Below, one piece after another: positions 62,814 to 64,000 of a stretch of DNA of 64,000 nt. How positions within the stretch are numbered: position 1 is the stretch's first letter; each line of letters opens with the position of its first letter. Source of the stretch: Magicicada septendecula (lineage: Eukaryota > Arthropoda > Insecta > Hemiptera > Cicadidae); NCBI GenBank assembly GCA_034769895.1, contig CM068372.1, positions 369,539,258 to 369,603,257 of the forward strand, read 5' to 3'. Both the position numbers and the translations under genes were made by a program. Under the pieces are notes generated by a model. It had not been told where the DNA came from. It worked only from the letters and a program-made list of their open reading frames with translations, and made no database searches.

Positions 62814-63029
62814 CTTTAACTTGAGCTGGAGCAGGGTGAGGTCGGAGGAGACGACCGCTTCCTTTTCACCTCGTACTTTCCTGATCCTGGTGCTGCGCCG
62901 TACGTCCAAGTTAGCCGACTGCGCAGCCGCAGCCGACGCCACTCCTGCAGCAGGACCGTTGCCAGCGGCCTGCGTCTGAGCGACCGTGCCAGGGACATTG
63001 TCGATCGGTCGCGGCCTCTTGCTCGTCAC
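62814..63029 (-). CDS. Usp48: USP48-like deubiquitinase, internal exon upstream of the ubiquitin-like domain
   Basis: This is a 72-codon open exon with phase 0 at both ends. It begins GTG ACG AGC (VTSKRPRP) after a tgtgcag acceptor and ends CTC AAG TTA AAG before a GTACGT donor. The translation has a low-complexity Ala/Gly/Gln linker (about residues 14-40), then RRSTRIRKVRGEK (about 44-56), then VSSDLTLLQLKLK, the first strand and helix of a ubiquitin-like fold. USP48 proteins of animals carry the same basic RRSTR-RKVRGEK stretch directly before their C-terminal ubiquitin-like domain. USP48 is a nuclear and cytoplasmic cysteine protease that removes ubiquitin; the catalytic exons lie upstream, outside the window. 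The assignment rests on remembered family sequence, not on a search. Confidence 0.85.
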
Positions 63030-63765
63030 CTGCACAAACACAAACAGACACTCAGATCAGTACAACACAGGTTACACCTGCTTACACGTCTGGGCCGTCG
63101 AATGTTGAGCCCGTCTACACGACAACGGAAGTGTTGTGTCATGCAGGCAGACCTAACGAGAGTGGGTTGTGCCGCATATCCCTTATTTTCCACTGTCGGT
63201 GGAAAAGAATGCTGAGAATTTAAAAACTCACTATTCCCCAAATTAAACATGGTAGCTCTCCAAAAATGGGGCGCTTTCGCAGGCCAAAAATATTCTATTT
63301 CCGTTGTGTTGACAATTGTAAAAAAATATATGTTTGTAGTACTTAATTCTAGGATTACTGAAATCAGTGTTCAGCAGATATCTTTACCAAGCAGTTTTGT
63401 TTTGCCGTGGTCTTCTTACTTGGTCTTCCTATCAAAAGGGTAGGAATACCTACACCTATATGCTACTTTAGGTAGCCGTCTATCCTCCATTCTGTCCAGA
63501 CATTGCAGGAGATATTTCTGGATTGTACAGTTTATGGTTAATACCTGTAGCGCATTCCTAAGGTCCCCATTACGCAAACGATCTCGTTCTGTACAATCCT
63601 TTGTTCATCTCAGACGAACTCATTGAATCTTCCTCGTGGCTACTCATGATTCGCACTCACACATTAACACAGGGACTGCCATTTTTTACTAAAATTTAAC
63701 TCGTTGCTTTCCTTGTTTTATTCTTTATCATTATATATGTGATTCCACAGAAACGCTATGGTTTG
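63030..63765 (-). other. Usp48: preceding intron of the USP48-like gene (partial)
   Basis: This stretch lies upstream of the acceptor at 63031-63030 in transcription sense. No further exon was recognised up to the window end. Confidence 0.5.
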
Positions 63766-63767
63766 AA

Positions 63768-64000
63768 ATAAAGGTTCTAAGATGTGTTTATGGTCCATTA
63801 CAGAAGATGACGAATGAAGAATGAAGAATAACCACGATGAACTTTAGAATCATAAGGGCATTGTAAGATTCATAAAGGCTCAACGAATACAATTGTTAGA
63901 TCACCTAGAGCGGATGGATGATCAGCGTATGCCAAAGAAAATTCTGAGGGCGCAGGTCTATAGAAGTAGAAAGAGGTGCCGACCTATAATAAGACGGTTG
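63768..64000 (+). pseudogene. LINE tail fragment, cut by the window end
   Basis: Frameshifted pieces read [33 protein letters not shown], [20 protein letters not shown] and [16 protein letters not shown]. 'IKAQRI-WLGHLERM---R-PKKI' is typical of this LINE tail type. Confidence 0.75.

Overview
This is a window of animal nuclear DNA, most likely from a hemimetabolous insect with a large, repeat-rich genome (cockroach, termite, hemipteran or similar). The evidence is AT-rich introns, GT-AG exons, two pogo/Tigger-type DNA transposons, many non-LTR retrotransposon remnants, long microsatellites and abundant 'taggcctac'-type repeat sequence. Order and species are inference; nothing here identifies them.

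I can support only one host gene. Two in-frame, splice-bounded exons on the minus strand (62814-63029 and 13923-14051) join in phase 0 to encode the C-terminal part of a USP48-like ubiquitin-specific protease: a Ser/Thr/Arg-rich linker followed by the ubiquitin-like domain. They are consecutive in the protein, so 14052-62813 is a single ~48.8 kb intron, and the rest of the window lies in the flanking introns. The last coding residues of the family are not seen and probably lie left of the window.

Everything else is mobile DNA and its debris. From left to right: a pogo-related non-autonomous element (1.46-2.24 kb); LTR-like fragments with TATA and initiator signals (2.4, 17.4, 18.3 kb); a near-intact pogo element with TA duplications (9483-12320); foldback elements at 13.4, 15.4, 33.8-35.2, 38.0-38.5, 46.0 and 46.8-47.15 kb; a composite tandem-bearing repeat family (family A: 0, 12.4, 19.4-21.2, 24.0-25.1, 50.3, 51.3-52.6 kb); a second, decayed pogo element (29961-33116); a second dispersed family (family B: 0.8, 14.9, 16.3, 27.1, 36.7, 47.6 kb); and 3' ends of several LINE families (4, 22, 25, 36, 39-41, 44, 49, 53-55, 57-58, 60-62, 63.8 kb).

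The most interesting structure is a recurrent RNA-like motif in at least nine places. It reads CUGANGA, one unpaired base, a stem-loop, then GAAA followed in most copies by a self-complementary ACGU, ACGCGU or AUCGAU and a U, C or A. This is the arrangement of a hammerhead ribozyme core with a palindromic stem III, suited to acting as a dimer. The motifs lie in foldback or short modules. Two of these modules have an exact 12-bp target duplication, supported by related copies in the same window that lack the insertion. Penelope-like elements are known to carry hammerheads and are my best guess for the source, but no Penelope reverse transcriptase is visible here.
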